The notes under the pieces were generated by a model. That model worked only from the letters and a program-made list of their open reading frames with translations. It did no database searches and had not been told where the DNA came from. DNA of 64,000 bases from Patiria pectinifera (Eukaryota > Echinodermata > Asteroidea > Valvatida > Asterinidae), in NCBI GenBank assembly GCA_029964075.1, contig CM057130.1, positions 3,534,001 to 3,598,000 on the forward strand, in the 5' to 3' direction. The first letter of the stretch is position 1; each line of letters opens with the position of its first letter. This document shows positions 1-11,277 of the stretch, piece after piece. A program made the position numbers and the translations under genes.

Positions 1-850
1 TATTTAAAACATTACGTCCAAGTAAATATTTCATGTTCTTTGTTGTTGGTTTTAGAAACAATGTCAAGCTAAACATAGACATATAAAATAAATCGGCCTT
101 GTAAATTATGTGACACATACCTCTGCACTTACATAGTTTACGTAGTAAAAAAAACAAACCTCAAAAGCATAAGAAATGTCAAATCCGGGAAATATAATGT
201 TCAAATCTAACTTTTGGAATCCGATCCATAAAATGCTTTCCTTTGAGAAAAATGTATAAATTCCCCCTCCCCTCCCCAAACAATAACTGCTTTCGATAAC
301 CTTAATTTAAAGGGGGAGGGTGTTTTTCAATCGTTCCCTAGCTCATGTACTTTTGAAACAGTTTCTTAAAAAGTGTATTAAAGCAGAACTTTTATCTGAC
401 TCTTGTGCCGGTCATTTCTTTGTAATGCAAATGATCGCACAAGTGTTTCAACCTCGTCATCTGAATTCTGCCTCCAAGAAACCATTGACCGAGATTTTCA
501 AATATGCACGCGAGAACATATAAATACCTTCAAGTTCAAGAGGTGCTTGAAGAAAGCATTTATGCCCCGAAGGTCTTTGGATAGCAGTTCGTCTTTCTTC
601 TAGTTTCGAACCTTGAATTGTTTCTTGATTTAATTAGTTTAGTCATGTAGGGATAAGAAATGACTCAAGTGGCTGATTGGTGTAAGACGGTTATCTCAGT
701 AAGACGTCTGTCCTTGACTTGAACTGCCAAACTGCGGTATTGAGCAGTAACTCATCGCATTAGGTTGTTAACCTCTCTGACCCCGCGGGGATTATTTTGC
801 CAGATGCCTGGAAATGTATTTTTGGAAATACCTTATAAGGACTTCCCGTA
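1..850. other. Intergenic sequence left of the duplicated unit
   Basis: No gene is supported here. Open frames are short, overlap each other on both strands and show no recognisable protein motif or splice context. The sequence is AT-rich with a few pyrimidine runs. Similarity to the region upstream of the second gene copy begins only at about position 850, so this part lies outside the duplicated unit. Confidence 0.6.
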
Positions 851-1491
851 CTGGTACGTGCCTGCGGTCCACTAGGATTTTTGTTGAATGGGTGTTTGGC
901 AGTTCCAGGCCCACTTGTCTGGACAGCTTGTGGTTGGCTGCTTGCTGAGTTCTGTCTATGCATTATGCAGCAGACTTCCAGTTCGTCATGGCGTCCGGCT
1001 GATACGATTGGCTCTTCGCCCCACAGTCGCGCCAACTTCCGTCGCGTCATCAGCTTTCTCGTCTCCCAGTTGGTTCCTCGAAACTAATTCGATATTCATA
1101 ATCCCACTCGTCAGTTACTACGGAATGCGGCTGCACGAGGCCTTGACAACGGACCAGACGACCAGAAAATTCAAGTGGAAAGAAAAGTGATATGTTTTGT
1201 CGGGCTCAAACACCTACGTAAATAATAAACAGTCTTCCGGTGGTTATGATCATAACTTTTGCTGGGCAGGTGGTCTGGAGTGGTCACTGGCAAAGGGTAT
1301 ATAAGGCTTCGGTGGTGACAGGTAAGGGCAGAACAAGCGTAGACACCAAACAGTGCAAACTGAAGTGACAGTGAGACTAAAACACTCCAGAATATAGAAC
1401 ACTCGCCATATCATAGTGACAACTTGACAACGTGCAGCATTTTTTGGAAAGTAAAAAGAATTGTCATTTGCAGCGGTTTAAAGCCACCACC
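851..1491 (+). promoter_or_regulatory. Promoter and 5' leader of ZP-protein gene copy 1
   Basis: A canonical TATA box (TATATAAG) lies at 1298-1305, so transcription should start near 1328. A perfect 14-bp palindrome, GTTATGATCATAAC, lies at 1243-1256, about 40 bp upstream of the TATA box, and a forkhead-like ATAAACA is just before it. The start codon at 1492 sits in a near-ideal Kozak context (GCCACCACCATGAGG). The whole block is repeated at about 12378-13021 in front of copy 2. The TATA box, palindrome and start context are seen directly; the start site is inferred from spacing. Confidence 0.65.
1298..1305 (+). promoter_or_regulatory. TATA box, copy 1
   Basis: TATATAAG, about 190 bp upstream of the ATG and conserved at the same relative place in copy 2 (12827-12834). 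No competing TATA-like sequence with better spacing is visible in the leader. Confidence 0.7.
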
Positions 1492-4041
1492 ATGAGGCGT
1501 GTTTTGCTTCTTGTCGTCTGCTTAGCAAGCTCGTTCATCGAGCCTGCTGTCAGCAGGTTTGTTGGTCATTACAAAGGAGGCTCCATCACATGGAAAGCAG
1601 ACGATGACAACCCGAGCAACGTAAGTAATTCAAATGTTGGTGCACGAAACTGATCAAGTTTGCTGACTTGATGATGCTACCAGGACCACAGTATAAAGTT
1701 TACCTCCGATGATTGAACACGGCAATAAAAATGCTCACTGCGGTATTTTTGTTCTCTCCATCCAGGTGGTCGTATTTTACCGTCTCAACTTCAGACACCA
1801 TTACGAGAACGGCTACCTCCACACGCAATGCACCGACCAGGCTGTCCAGGACAGGTCGGTGCTGAACACCGAGGGATCGTTCCGAGTTGACGGCCGGTGG
1901 ATCTCTTGGGCCAAGTACATATGCACGGACTATGACGATGAAATGGACTGGTCGGCTGGATACTTCATCATGCCGTACACGCTGGAGCCGGGTCAAACTA
2001 GAGTCGATGTCAAGTAAGAAAAGATCCCCAAGTTTGTCCTGAATTTCATTTGGTCAAAACTTGTATCCGTTGTTTTTCGTCTTCAACACTGATCGCCTTC
2101 TAGCAATTGAATTATTTCGTGTGAAGACATCAGATATAATCAGTGTTGTATTCGAATCCATCACAAGTCCTCACAAGTCCTCACAAGTCCTCACAAGTCC
2201 TCACAAGTACTCCAGTCTAGAGGCAAGTCACAAGCTCTATTCAAATGACTGTGACAAAAATATTTCCAAGTTATTGCTCTCCCCGTATTACTTTAATTAT
2301 ATTTAGTGACCCGAATTGTGAAAGGACTTGTGATTTACTTTTGACTGGCCTCGTGATGTACTCGTCTACAACACTGAGTATAATAGCAGATTTGATTGAA
2401 GTTTCAAGAACAAATTTTCAATCTTTGCCAAGATTTCACAAATAAATTATCCCCTTCCCACCAACCTTCCCGTAGCTTCGAGGAATGCTGCTGGCCGACC
2501 ACAGTGGGCAACAACGGTAACGATCAGGGTAACGGTCGAGGATGGAACATGGTGTCAACGGTGGACATCTCGCGGCGTCCTGACACGGGCCTGCCGAACA
2601 GCCCACCCGTAGCCGGTAGCTTCCCGGTCTACAGGCTGTACAGGGGATGCAAGTACACACGCTACATCAGAGGTAATTAGATTAATGTTGAAATGACTTC
2701 CATTGTCCGATTCCGAATGTTGGTGGTTTAATCAGAATTCTGTATATGCAGTAAATGGATACTTCATGTTGGCCTATCAAGAGGACTGTTGCCAAATATC
2801 GAATTGTATTATTGGTGGACCAACTTATACCTCTTGGTTAAAAATAGTTTTGTATGATCAGTATTTGACATGCATCTAGAAATGTATGTAGTGGTAAGCC
2901 AATCCCAAAATAGGCCAATCCTGTACAGAATATTATGATATAACCTTCATGAGATGTTTTCATGAATCCCTGACCGAATCAAGAATATGGGTACCATTTA
3001 GTTAAGAGTACTTCTACTTTTTTTCCTCAATTGTAGCTTGGGACGCCGATGGTGATGACCTGCGTTGTCGATGGACCGACCCGAACAGAAATGAGTGCAA
3101 TGCCAACAACGGAGACATCTGTGGAGAACTTTTTGTCAATTCTGAAAGGACAAAGAAAGGCGCCATCTTGGAAGAGGTATGTACAACATCAATTCTTATC
3201 CATGTTTCGTTATATATGAATCTCGATGGAATTTCAATTATGGATTAAGTTTAAAGTGCGAGTTATTGTTGATACAAACAACTGCATCAGTATTTACAAC
3301 TGAGAATACTAACAACTGCATCAATGGTAGATCAAGTGACCGAATCTTTTTGATGAATTTCCTCCGACTTTGTAGGACACCTGTAAGATTACTTTCAACC
3401 GCCGTAACCCAGCCGGCACCTACGCTGTGGCTGTGATGGTCGAGGATTACGCTCCTTCGGACCCCACCACCCCACTGAGCCGAATTCCCGTCCAGTTTCT
3501 GATCGAGGTCCATAACAGAGACGGCAAGTGTAGAAAGCCCGAACTACTCGGGGAAGACGGGACTTGTACCACCATCCCCGCCGGCAGGGAGACGCGAATC
3601 CCCCTCAGAGCTCGTAGCTCCTCTCTGGACTATGCGTAAGTTTATCCAGTCTTTTTGGCAACTAAAGGATGACTGAGATTTGACTCTGGTTTCTCCAAAT
3701 ATATATCACCTTTTTTTTTAATGAAATTTAATCATTGTAGGATCAACTAACCCATGATTTGGCAAAAGACATGTTTTGATATTTTTTTTCTAAACTGTTT
3801 CCTCCACTTCTCAACTTTGTGTTTGTTTTCCACTGCAGTATCACTTCCTTCGAAACCATCAAGCCATCCGGCGTCCATGTCTCCCCTCTGCGCAGAGTGG
3901 ACGGATCCAATGATGAATATACAGTGACCCTGTCCTGGATACCAACCAGGGATCAGATCGGACGTCACGTGATCTGTTACGAGGCCGAGGAAGACCATAA
4001 GTTCTCCAGTGACATGATCTGCATGTATGTCAATGTTGTAG
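1492..4041 (+). other. Exons 1-6: signal peptide and N-terminal Cys-rich module
   Basis: Exon 1 encodes the signal peptide and the start of a GG-S-ITW stretch followed by a VVVFYRLNFRHHYENG motif. Exons 2-6 carry paired cysteines, a TVDISRRPDTGLPNSPPVAG segment, a DADGDDLRCRW segment and an AVAVMVEDYAPSDPTTPLS segment. The last two resemble the repeated beta-sandwich halves of a module widespread in invertebrate extracellular proteins. I recognise the pattern but cannot name a database family. Domain limits are estimates from exon junctions and motif spacing. Confidence 0.6.
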
Positions 4042-7000
4042 GTGAGAAGAAACACCAATTTCTGTCATTTTATCTGCTTTATTTCTCCACTCCCGTTTCA
4101 ACTTCAACCATTTAAACAAATGACACTAAATCATGTTGGTATCGAGTCTCTGGAAAACAAAGTAACGATATCCTATAGAAGAAGACGTATTTCCTTCCCT
4201 TTTAAGGTAAACTCTGTTCAAAACTTCCTGTTTCTGCTAAATCTATTTTTCCAGATGCAGCCGACTTTGGTCCGCAGTTGGCAGTTGATCCATATGAGTC
4301 TACACCAGCCCCCGGAGCCAGACTAAGAGGGGAAACCGTCACCATTGCATACAGCAGAGAGGTACCAATTATATTTTCGATTATTATTGTTTCTAAAACT
4401 TGATTTTTAACTTTAAAATGACGATAACAAAGCCTTCTTTTTTTAAAGTGATGTTCAGCAACTATAGGACTGCATTTTAATGACAACTTTTTTTTTAACA
4501 GATCCGGAAATCCTCAAGATCTTCTTTTATCTCCATTCTTGACGCCAGCAACAACCCCATCTACCAAATCGACTCTTCCTCATCTGAGATCACAGTCAGT
4601 GGAAAGACTATGTCTTTCTCCCTACCTTACGATCTTCCACTTCAGAGAGGGGTGGCTTACAAAGTCCGCGTGGATGAAGGGGCTGTGAAGAGTGCCATGG
4701 ACTGCGAGGCGGCTCCTCAAGGCGACGAGTGGATGTTTGTCTTCGAGTCGTTCTGTGACGGTGACAACTCACCTCTCGTTGTCTCTCCTGTCGATTCTGT
4801 GCCCGCTCCAGGAACTGAGATGTTTGGAAATGTTGTCAGTATCACATACAACAAAAAGGTAAGATATACCTACTTTGCATCAGTATCTTCAAGTTAGAGG
4901 CTTTTGTCATCATCTTTGATTAAGACGTTGTTTGAGAAAAAGTTTAAGTTAGCAAATATCTTCAGCGGTTTGATAAACACTATATATTATTTGACGTTTA
5001 TCTATTAATAATCTCTACAGATCCAAAAACCATCAACTAGCGCTTACATCACTATCGTCGATCGCAGAAACACACCCATTTTCAGGATGGATACTTCCAC
5101 AGCTGATGCGTCAGTCAGCGGCAGGACCCTGAGTTTTTCGGTTCCCCTGACTCTTCCACTGGAATATCAGGGGTGGTATAGGATCCGGATTGATGAGGGT
5201 GCCGTGGTGAGTGCTCGGGCATGTGAGCAAGGCCTGCCGCCTATGGCGGAGTGGGACTTCGTCTTCGTCACGTTCTGTAGCGATGAGGAAGTGTATGAAC
5301 CCCTGACTGTCCTGCCCAGCCAATCAGTGCCATCTCCAGGAGAGAACTTTGCTGGACAAACAATGATGATCAGATACAATAAAGAGGTACGTCCGAATGG
5401 TATTATATACATGTATCATTATTATCAACAGCTTTATTTTTCATACTTTTTGCATATCTTAAATTTTGGATAGTGTTATTTTTGCCTATCAAAGATGACT
5501 ATTTTCGTACGTCCATTTTTTTTCAACATTTGATTTTCCGTTTTCATAATACAGATTCAAAAAGCAGCTGACTCGGCCTACATCACGATCTTGGACGCCT
5601 TCTACCTCCCTATTCTTCAAGTCGACACGTCCTCCCAGGACGTCACTGTCAGTGGAAACACTCTGAGCTTCGTCCTGTCCATGGATCTTCCACTGCAGTT
5701 CGGAGGGGGTTACACCATCCGCGTGGACGAAGGGGCCGCGCGAAGCGCCCAAGATTGCGACCTCATCCCCCCTCCTTCGGCCGAGTGGGAGTTTGGTTTC
5801 GTCACGTTCTGTGCAGATGGTGGAGATTACGAGCCACTTTCAGTCCTGCCCATGGAATCATCCCCTTTCCCAGGAGAAAAGTTTTCTGGAAGAGTGATGA
5901 AGATTGGCTACAACAAACAGGTACATTTAACTCAAAATTGAGAATTTCCTTTCTTAGTACCAAATCAATAACATTTAAAGTATTTGCCATCAGTTGAAAT
6001 TGCCATTGTATTCTTTATTTCCATTTTACCAACTTCAATTTACCAATGTATTTAAGCATAGACTGAAACTTTTACACTTTTCCTTTAACAGATCAAGAAG
6101 CCCTTTAGACCAGCCTACATCTCCCTCTTCGACTCCGCCGACTCGCTCCTCTTCCAAATCGACGCCACATCTCCCGCTGTTTCAATCGTCGACGGTACCT
6201 CCCTCGGCTTTACCCTTCCCTTGGACCTACCCCTCGCATTCCAGGGAGTCTATAAGCTCCGTGTGGACGGCTGGGCGGCCGTCAGCGTTCTGGGCTGTGA
6301 CGTCTCAAGACCGGACAGCGCAGAGTGGCGTTTCACCTTTCTGACCTTCTGCGAAGATGGAGGCGATAGCTTTGAGCCGTTGGCTGTCCTTCCCATGGAA
6401 TCACTCCCGAGACCTGGTGGAAATATCACTGGATATGAACTCAAGATACAGTACAACAAACCGGTAAGTTCCATTTGCAGTTTCTGACCCGACACTGCCA
6501 TTTGTTCAAACGCCACTTTGAAATGTCGCGATGACTATTTTTACCTAATCAGATTCCATTAATATCCTTTTAAAATTCCCTTTAAAGTTACCTCAAGTAC
6601 TACTTGTTATTAATTCACCATGGAAATTGTTTGGTATCAATAAAGAATGTATCGTGAAGAATATTTGCTTGACTTGAACTCGTTATCTTATTTGATCACA
6701 TCAACAGATTCAGAAGCCTACGTCACCTGCCCACGTCAGGATCTTGAACTCAGAGGACTCGGCCGTTTACGAGGTGGATACCACTTCAGATGAAGTCACA
6801 ATCGAGGGCAGCGCACTGAAGTTCTCTCTGCCAGCCGCCGCGGCTGTCTTCTTCGGATCTGACTACAGGGTCATGGTCGACCAGGGTGCGGCAAGAAGCG
6901 TCCTAGAGTGCGATACTACGCTGTCTGACACGGCCGACTGGCGCTTCAAGTGGACTGGTAAGTTGGGGTTAAAATTTGGTCAAATTGGTACATTTTGGTA

Positions 7001-9043
7001 AAACTTGAACTCTTGGTATAAATGCCGTTAAAGAAACCGCAGTGGTTATGTTTTCATTTGAAGTTGATTTTGTATTAGATGCACAATGGAAAACTGTCCT
7101 TATTTGTATGATTCTTATTTTTTGTCCTATTTTTTTCTTGGAATAGGTCGTAGATTGCCAGGGGAAATCATTGACAAGCCTGTGGTTAGCACTTCACCGC
7201 ATGGTAACGCAGATTGCAGGGAAAACTTCATGCAGACCTTCGTGTCCAAACGCTTGGTGGGTGAGATTGATCCAGCATCCATGTACCTGAATGACAAGAG
7301 CTGTACTGGGAGACATTACAACAAAACTCACTACGTCATCGGGACGTCATACGATGCCTGTCAAACAGAGCCTGAGGTAATTAATGTTAATTACTTGATT
7401 CTGGCAAGAAGAACGATTAGCTGAAATGGTTGTGAATTCATTTGCAGGCATCCAAGATTCATCCGTCTACAAACTCTATTTACTTTATTCCTTAGTTGAG
7501 TTTTAAACAGTTTTCATTGTTTCTTTGTCTTTTAATTAGGTTACGGCGAATGGCAGAAAAATGGCCTTTAGGAACGTCGTCTTCATCCCACCTCAGCCTT
7601 ACACTCCCGGCAGCGAGATCACGCGAGATCACTTCATCGAGATCCACCTGACCTGTCACGTGCCCACCGACAGGGTCAGCTACTTGTCCTTTGACCCCAA
7701 CGTCACCACTATCGTGTACTACGAGGAAGGTTACGGCAACTTCAACTTCTCCCTCAAGATGTTTGAGGATGAGAGTTACAGACGGGCGTACCGGCCCAGG
7801 GAGTTCCCCGTAGGGGTCCAGCTCAACCAAGCCATGCTCTTCGAGGGCCGTGTGACCTGCAACAGGGACTGTGACCTCATGATTGACACCTGCTGGGCCA
7901 CGCCTACATCCAACCCCTTCGATCTCACCCGGTTCCCGTTTATTACCAATGGGTATGTATTTAATAAAGCTTAAATCAAAATATAATGTATTGGGCTTGA
8001 CATTAAATTTTTCAAACATTATAGCCATATCACATTGTAGGACTTGTTTTTAGAAAGGAAATTTGTCTGTTGTTATAATTTTGTCAATGGTATTTATGAA
8101 TGTCTTATTTTGTTTTAACTTCAGATGCCCAATTGACAACACAGTTGTGCTGCTGGACTCCCCCTCAAGTCAAAAGGAACGATTTGCAATTAACTCCTTT
8201 GCATTCTTGGGCGACAACATCCATGGAACGGTAAGTAATGAGACTAGTTTGATACAAATCACGTCATTTTTTTCTAAAAAGACCTTCGTGATCAGTGTCT
8301 CATTTTATCGAAACAAAATATTTTAACTGTGCGACAATTTTTTTCGAATTTCAGGTATACGTGCACTGTGACATGAGGATCTGTGACGTCAATGACCCCA
8401 ACTCCAGATGCACCATGGGATGTGACTCTGAGGACCAATCACCTACCGAGGCGCCATCTAAAGATAACAATGAGCTCCGCCCAGAGGCACCTAGCCGAGG
8501 TGACGTACCGCACAGTGAGCTAGTGTTTGGACGCGGTAAACGTGACGTCAGCAGAGTAGGCTCCTCATCAGCCGCTTATCCTAGCACCGGTGGTCAGCTG
8601 AGATTGGGTGGTGAACAAATTGGTAAGTAGTGGATTTTACAGTGCAGTTAAATATCAAAGTTTTTAAGTGAAAGTGTTGAATTACTCACAGCACTCGGTG
8701 CTTTTTTAAGGAGAAAATGTCAGTGTCTTGTTTTATTCAATCTTTGCCAAGCTGATTTTGACATTTTGCTCCAAGGAGAAAAATGTCAGTTCCTTGTTTT
8801 ATTCAATCTTTGCCAAGCTCACTTCACCAAGAAACTCCACCAATCTATTTGATTGTAACCAGTATTTTTTTTTTTGTCTTTTTGCCGACAGATGTCAAGT
8901 CAAGCCAAAGTTTTGCCGTCAATCCAGACGTTGTGGAGATCGCAATGTTAGGAGCCATTATGTTGCTGTTGCTCGTTCTTGTGGCCATGCAGTGCAGACG
9001 GACAACTCGGGCGACCGGAAAAGCGTCTATGTCAGAGGTGTAA
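1492..9043 (+). CDS. Type I membrane ZP-domain protein with N-terminal Cys-rich module and five SbsA/Big_5-like Ig repeats (tandem copy 1, intact)
   Basis: Seventeen exons: 1492-1620, 1766-2013, 2476-2672, 3037-3176, 3376-3635, 3839-4041, 4255-4361, 4502-4858, 5021-5386, 5555-5920, 6092-6463, 6708-6957, 7147-7376, 7540-7952, 8125-8230, 8355-8622, 8892-9043. All introns are GT...AG and the frame is continuous for 1,387 residues. Signal peptide is about residues 1-21 (MRRVLLLVVCLASSFIEPAVS). A Cys-rich module of a kind I recall from lancelet and cnidarian extracellular proteins covers about 22-392. Five Ig-like repeats cover about 395-995, a ZP domain about 1015-1271, an RGKR cleavage site 1308-1311, a membrane span about 1354-1370, then a 17-residue tail. 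ZP domains polymerise into extracellular filaments (egg coats, mucosal or cuticular layers), so a matrix-forming surface protein is likely; the tissue is unknown. The next gene is a near-identical tandem copy. Confidence 0.9.
2161..2210 (+). repeat. Five-copy 10-bp tandem repeat in intron 2, copy 1
   Basis: Four perfect TCACAAGTCC units plus one TCACAAGTAC unit. The matching place in copy 2 (about 17818-17848) has only about three units, so the array changed length after duplication. Confidence 0.9.
4255..6957 (+). other. Exons 7-12: five SbsA/Big_5-like Ig repeats, copy 1
   Basis: Each repeat follows the pattern P..SxPxPGxxxxG..(I/M)xIxYNKxV, AYI(T/S)IxDxxxxxI, VTVSGxTLSFxLP, LPLxxGxxYxIRVDEGAVxSAxxC and a closing EWxFxF strand. 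This matches the layout of bacterial SbsA-type Ig-like domains (Big_5: I.ltFs.pv ... YtvtV..GavxDaxGN ... WsFtT). The four central exons are 357, 366, 366 and 372 nt long with phase 0 at both ends. The splice always falls straight after the YNK strand, so each exon carries the second half of one repeat and the first half of the next. Family assignment is from remembered consensus, not a search. Confidence 0.65.
7147..8622 (+). other. Exons 13-16: ZP domain and furin-type site, copy 1
   Basis: The ZP-N half has four cysteines in the expected order (ADC, KSC, DAC, LTC). The ZP-C half has the hallmark DTCWATPTSNP and NGCPID motifs, GRVTC, VYVHCDMRIC and a final C...C pair. After the ZP domain comes an acidic, Pro/Ser-rich linker and GRGKRDV, matching the basic consensus cleavage site between ZP domain and membrane anchor in egg-coat and uromodulin-type proteins. 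Exon 17 supplies the membrane span. This is the clearest functional assignment in the gene. Confidence 0.9.
8708..8820 (+). repeat. 65-bp tandem duplication in intron 16, copy 1
   Basis: A segment beginning AAGGAGAAAA and containing TTGTTTTATTCAATCTTTG occurs at 8708 and again at 8773. Copy 2 has a single version near 25355, so the duplication arose in copy 1 or one unit was lost in copy 2. Confidence 0.8.
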
Positions 9044-10330
9044 TCATTACGCCCTATGTGGTCAGTGAAGGCCGGTTGTATCTCCGTTTTATTTCAATGT
9101 ATCTGATTCAAATATGTATATAAAGTACATCTGTGAGTATTAATCAGAAATGTTGTGTTCAGTACCTGCAATATAATTTGCTCCAAATGTCATGCATCGT
9201 TACCAAAACAGTATTTTGTAATAATATATTTGTGATTTTACTCAGTGCACGTTTAATGCAATGTTGAAACTTGATACAATTCTTTCATATTTTCCTGTGC
9301 ATTTTTATTGTGTCAAGGGCCGGTAACAGTATCGACAACATTTTGGTGAAATGCAATTGTAATTTTCAGACTCCACATCTTCTGGTTTAAGGTTTTACGC
9401 ATGCTAGATTCATTGAGATTTTAATATCAATGTTGCAATATTTAAGTTTGTTTTTCTTTACATGCTTCAGGAATTTTACAAATTGTTGAGACAATATAAA
9501 TTTAGAGTTATAAAATGTATAGTTCTTAACTGTTTTCACCGTTACTTCATTGTGATTTCAACGGGGTAAAGATATCAGTATTATGCTACAGCAGAAGTAT
9601 TATGCTATCAAAATTAATGCAACAAATTTAACCTGTCTTTCGATTGCTATTTCGACGGGAATATCTGTCAAATTTGTTTATTTTTTGTGAAGAAAAAATC
9701 GTTCAAAGACAAACTGAGCTTCTTGGAAAAGCAATAACAATAATTGGATACTGATTTAAAATAGAAGTAAGATTGTTCGTCACCGAAAAGCTTTGATATA
9801 CTTTCAACTGCTGAAAAACCAAAGCGAAAACTTTTAACATTATAAGCTAGATTTGTAAATATTTGAATGTCGACAATTGTGGTGCAAGCATTATTGTGCT
9901 TCGTGTAATTGTTGAGACCAAAGTTTAATTGAGTTCAGTTTAAGATAGCATCGAGCGATTGTTTCATACCTTGACCAATGCTGCAATTAATATAATGACA
10001 CTTAATTTGTGCAACTTTCAAGTTTTTTTCTGTATAGTTGAAATAATACCAAATGTTAGCATTAATGGTGATTTATTTTAATGAATATATAAGCAGTCGC
10101 AAACAATGCAATCAGTATTTGATCAAGATTTGTACATAAACATTTTGTATTCTCGCTATTCTGTGTATATTATAAAAGCCTTGCCGTTTGTACAGCTGAT
10201 TACATAAATATTGAGCTTTTCATCGAAAATAAAAATGAATCGAAAAAAAAGAAAGATCAACAATGAAAACTGTTTCCTCTTTTTGCGTCTTAATGTGACA
10301 ATATCATGTGGGGAAAAAAACCAAAAGAAA
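9044..10330 (+). other. 3' untranslated and flanking region, copy 1
   Basis: No coding potential is seen. The sequence is AT-rich and stays similar to 25598-26955 behind copy 2 up to about 10320, which marks the right end of the duplicated unit. An AATAAA lies at 10228-10233, with the equivalent at 26878-26883, and is the best placed poly(A) signal for a long 3' UTR. The actual poly(A) site is inferred. Confidence 0.5.
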
Positions 10331-11277
10331 GAACGAAAAAGTGGCTCTGTTTTCACATACAACAATTACTTTTGGGGGAAATTACGTGAAATATTGTCTT
10401 CAAAGTAAAACCATTTTGAGGAAAAACTTACAAATTCCTATGTGGGTTTCACCGGGCACTGACTCTGATTGGAAGTTCGGCATGCATCCATCTGAGCTGA
10501 AATTCGAAGAATACATTGTGAAAAGGAGCTTCTAGACAAGTGACAATAATTTGATGCTGGTTATGAACACAGAAAATGAGGCGAGGTGCTTTTAATGGGG
10601 GGGGGGGCAACTAAATTCTTGTGTCTGTCGAGGCTTCCCAATGGTGGATCTAAAGGGGGCTACAGGCGCTGATCCGGGGGGAGGGTGGGGTCGAACACCC
10701 CCCCCCCCGCTATATCCGCCTGTCCGCAACAATCGAACAAAAAAAAATCTTACGGGCCTGACCTTGGATCCACCCCTGCGTTAGGTGTCACCCCTCACCC
10801 CACCCCTTGGGGCGCAAAAATAGGAAAATCTTGCAGAAAAACATGCCTGCCAACATACCCCTCTCTTTGATACGTAAACCGAGAATCAGTACTAAACCAA
10901 TATGGATCTGTGTAGGCTAGGCCTATACGGGGTAACTTGTGTAATAATCCACATATCCCCTCAATAGATTCTTCATTTGGCAAGAAATATGTTCCCTATA
11001 CATATAGAAACGTCCAAAACGCAATTAAAGACTTTTCAACTTTTGAAATCTTATATATACAATTCTTTCTTTCTTTTCGGAGAAAATGTTATCCCCCTCC
11101 CCTGCCAAAACATTCAGCCCCTGATATAGAACTGCTAACGACAATTTGAAAGAGAACGAAACACTTTCTTCAATTTATGAAACACTTTCTTCAATTAATC
11201 AGTATAGGCAGAGACTTTCATCGCACACTCGAGAATGTCATTTTCTTGGTTGTGTACATTATAACAAAATCGTAGAC
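10331..11277. other. Spacer between the two tandem copies, left part
   Basis: No gene is supported. The stretch holds poly-G and poly-C runs (near 10597-10608 and 10699-10709), short direct repeats and AT-rich sequence. It matches neither flank of the duplicated units. Confidence 0.6.

Noticed and set aside
881..1190. Overlapping frames in the copy 1 promoter region, repeated at 12413-12719
   Set aside because: They precede the TATA box and are repeated only because the promoter is duplicated; both strands and several frames are open, and no motif is seen.
1318..1473. Intron in the 5' leader (ACAG|GTAAGG near 1321 to TTTGCAG near 1473)
   Set aside because: The donor lies only about 20 bp after the TATA box, before the expected transcription start.
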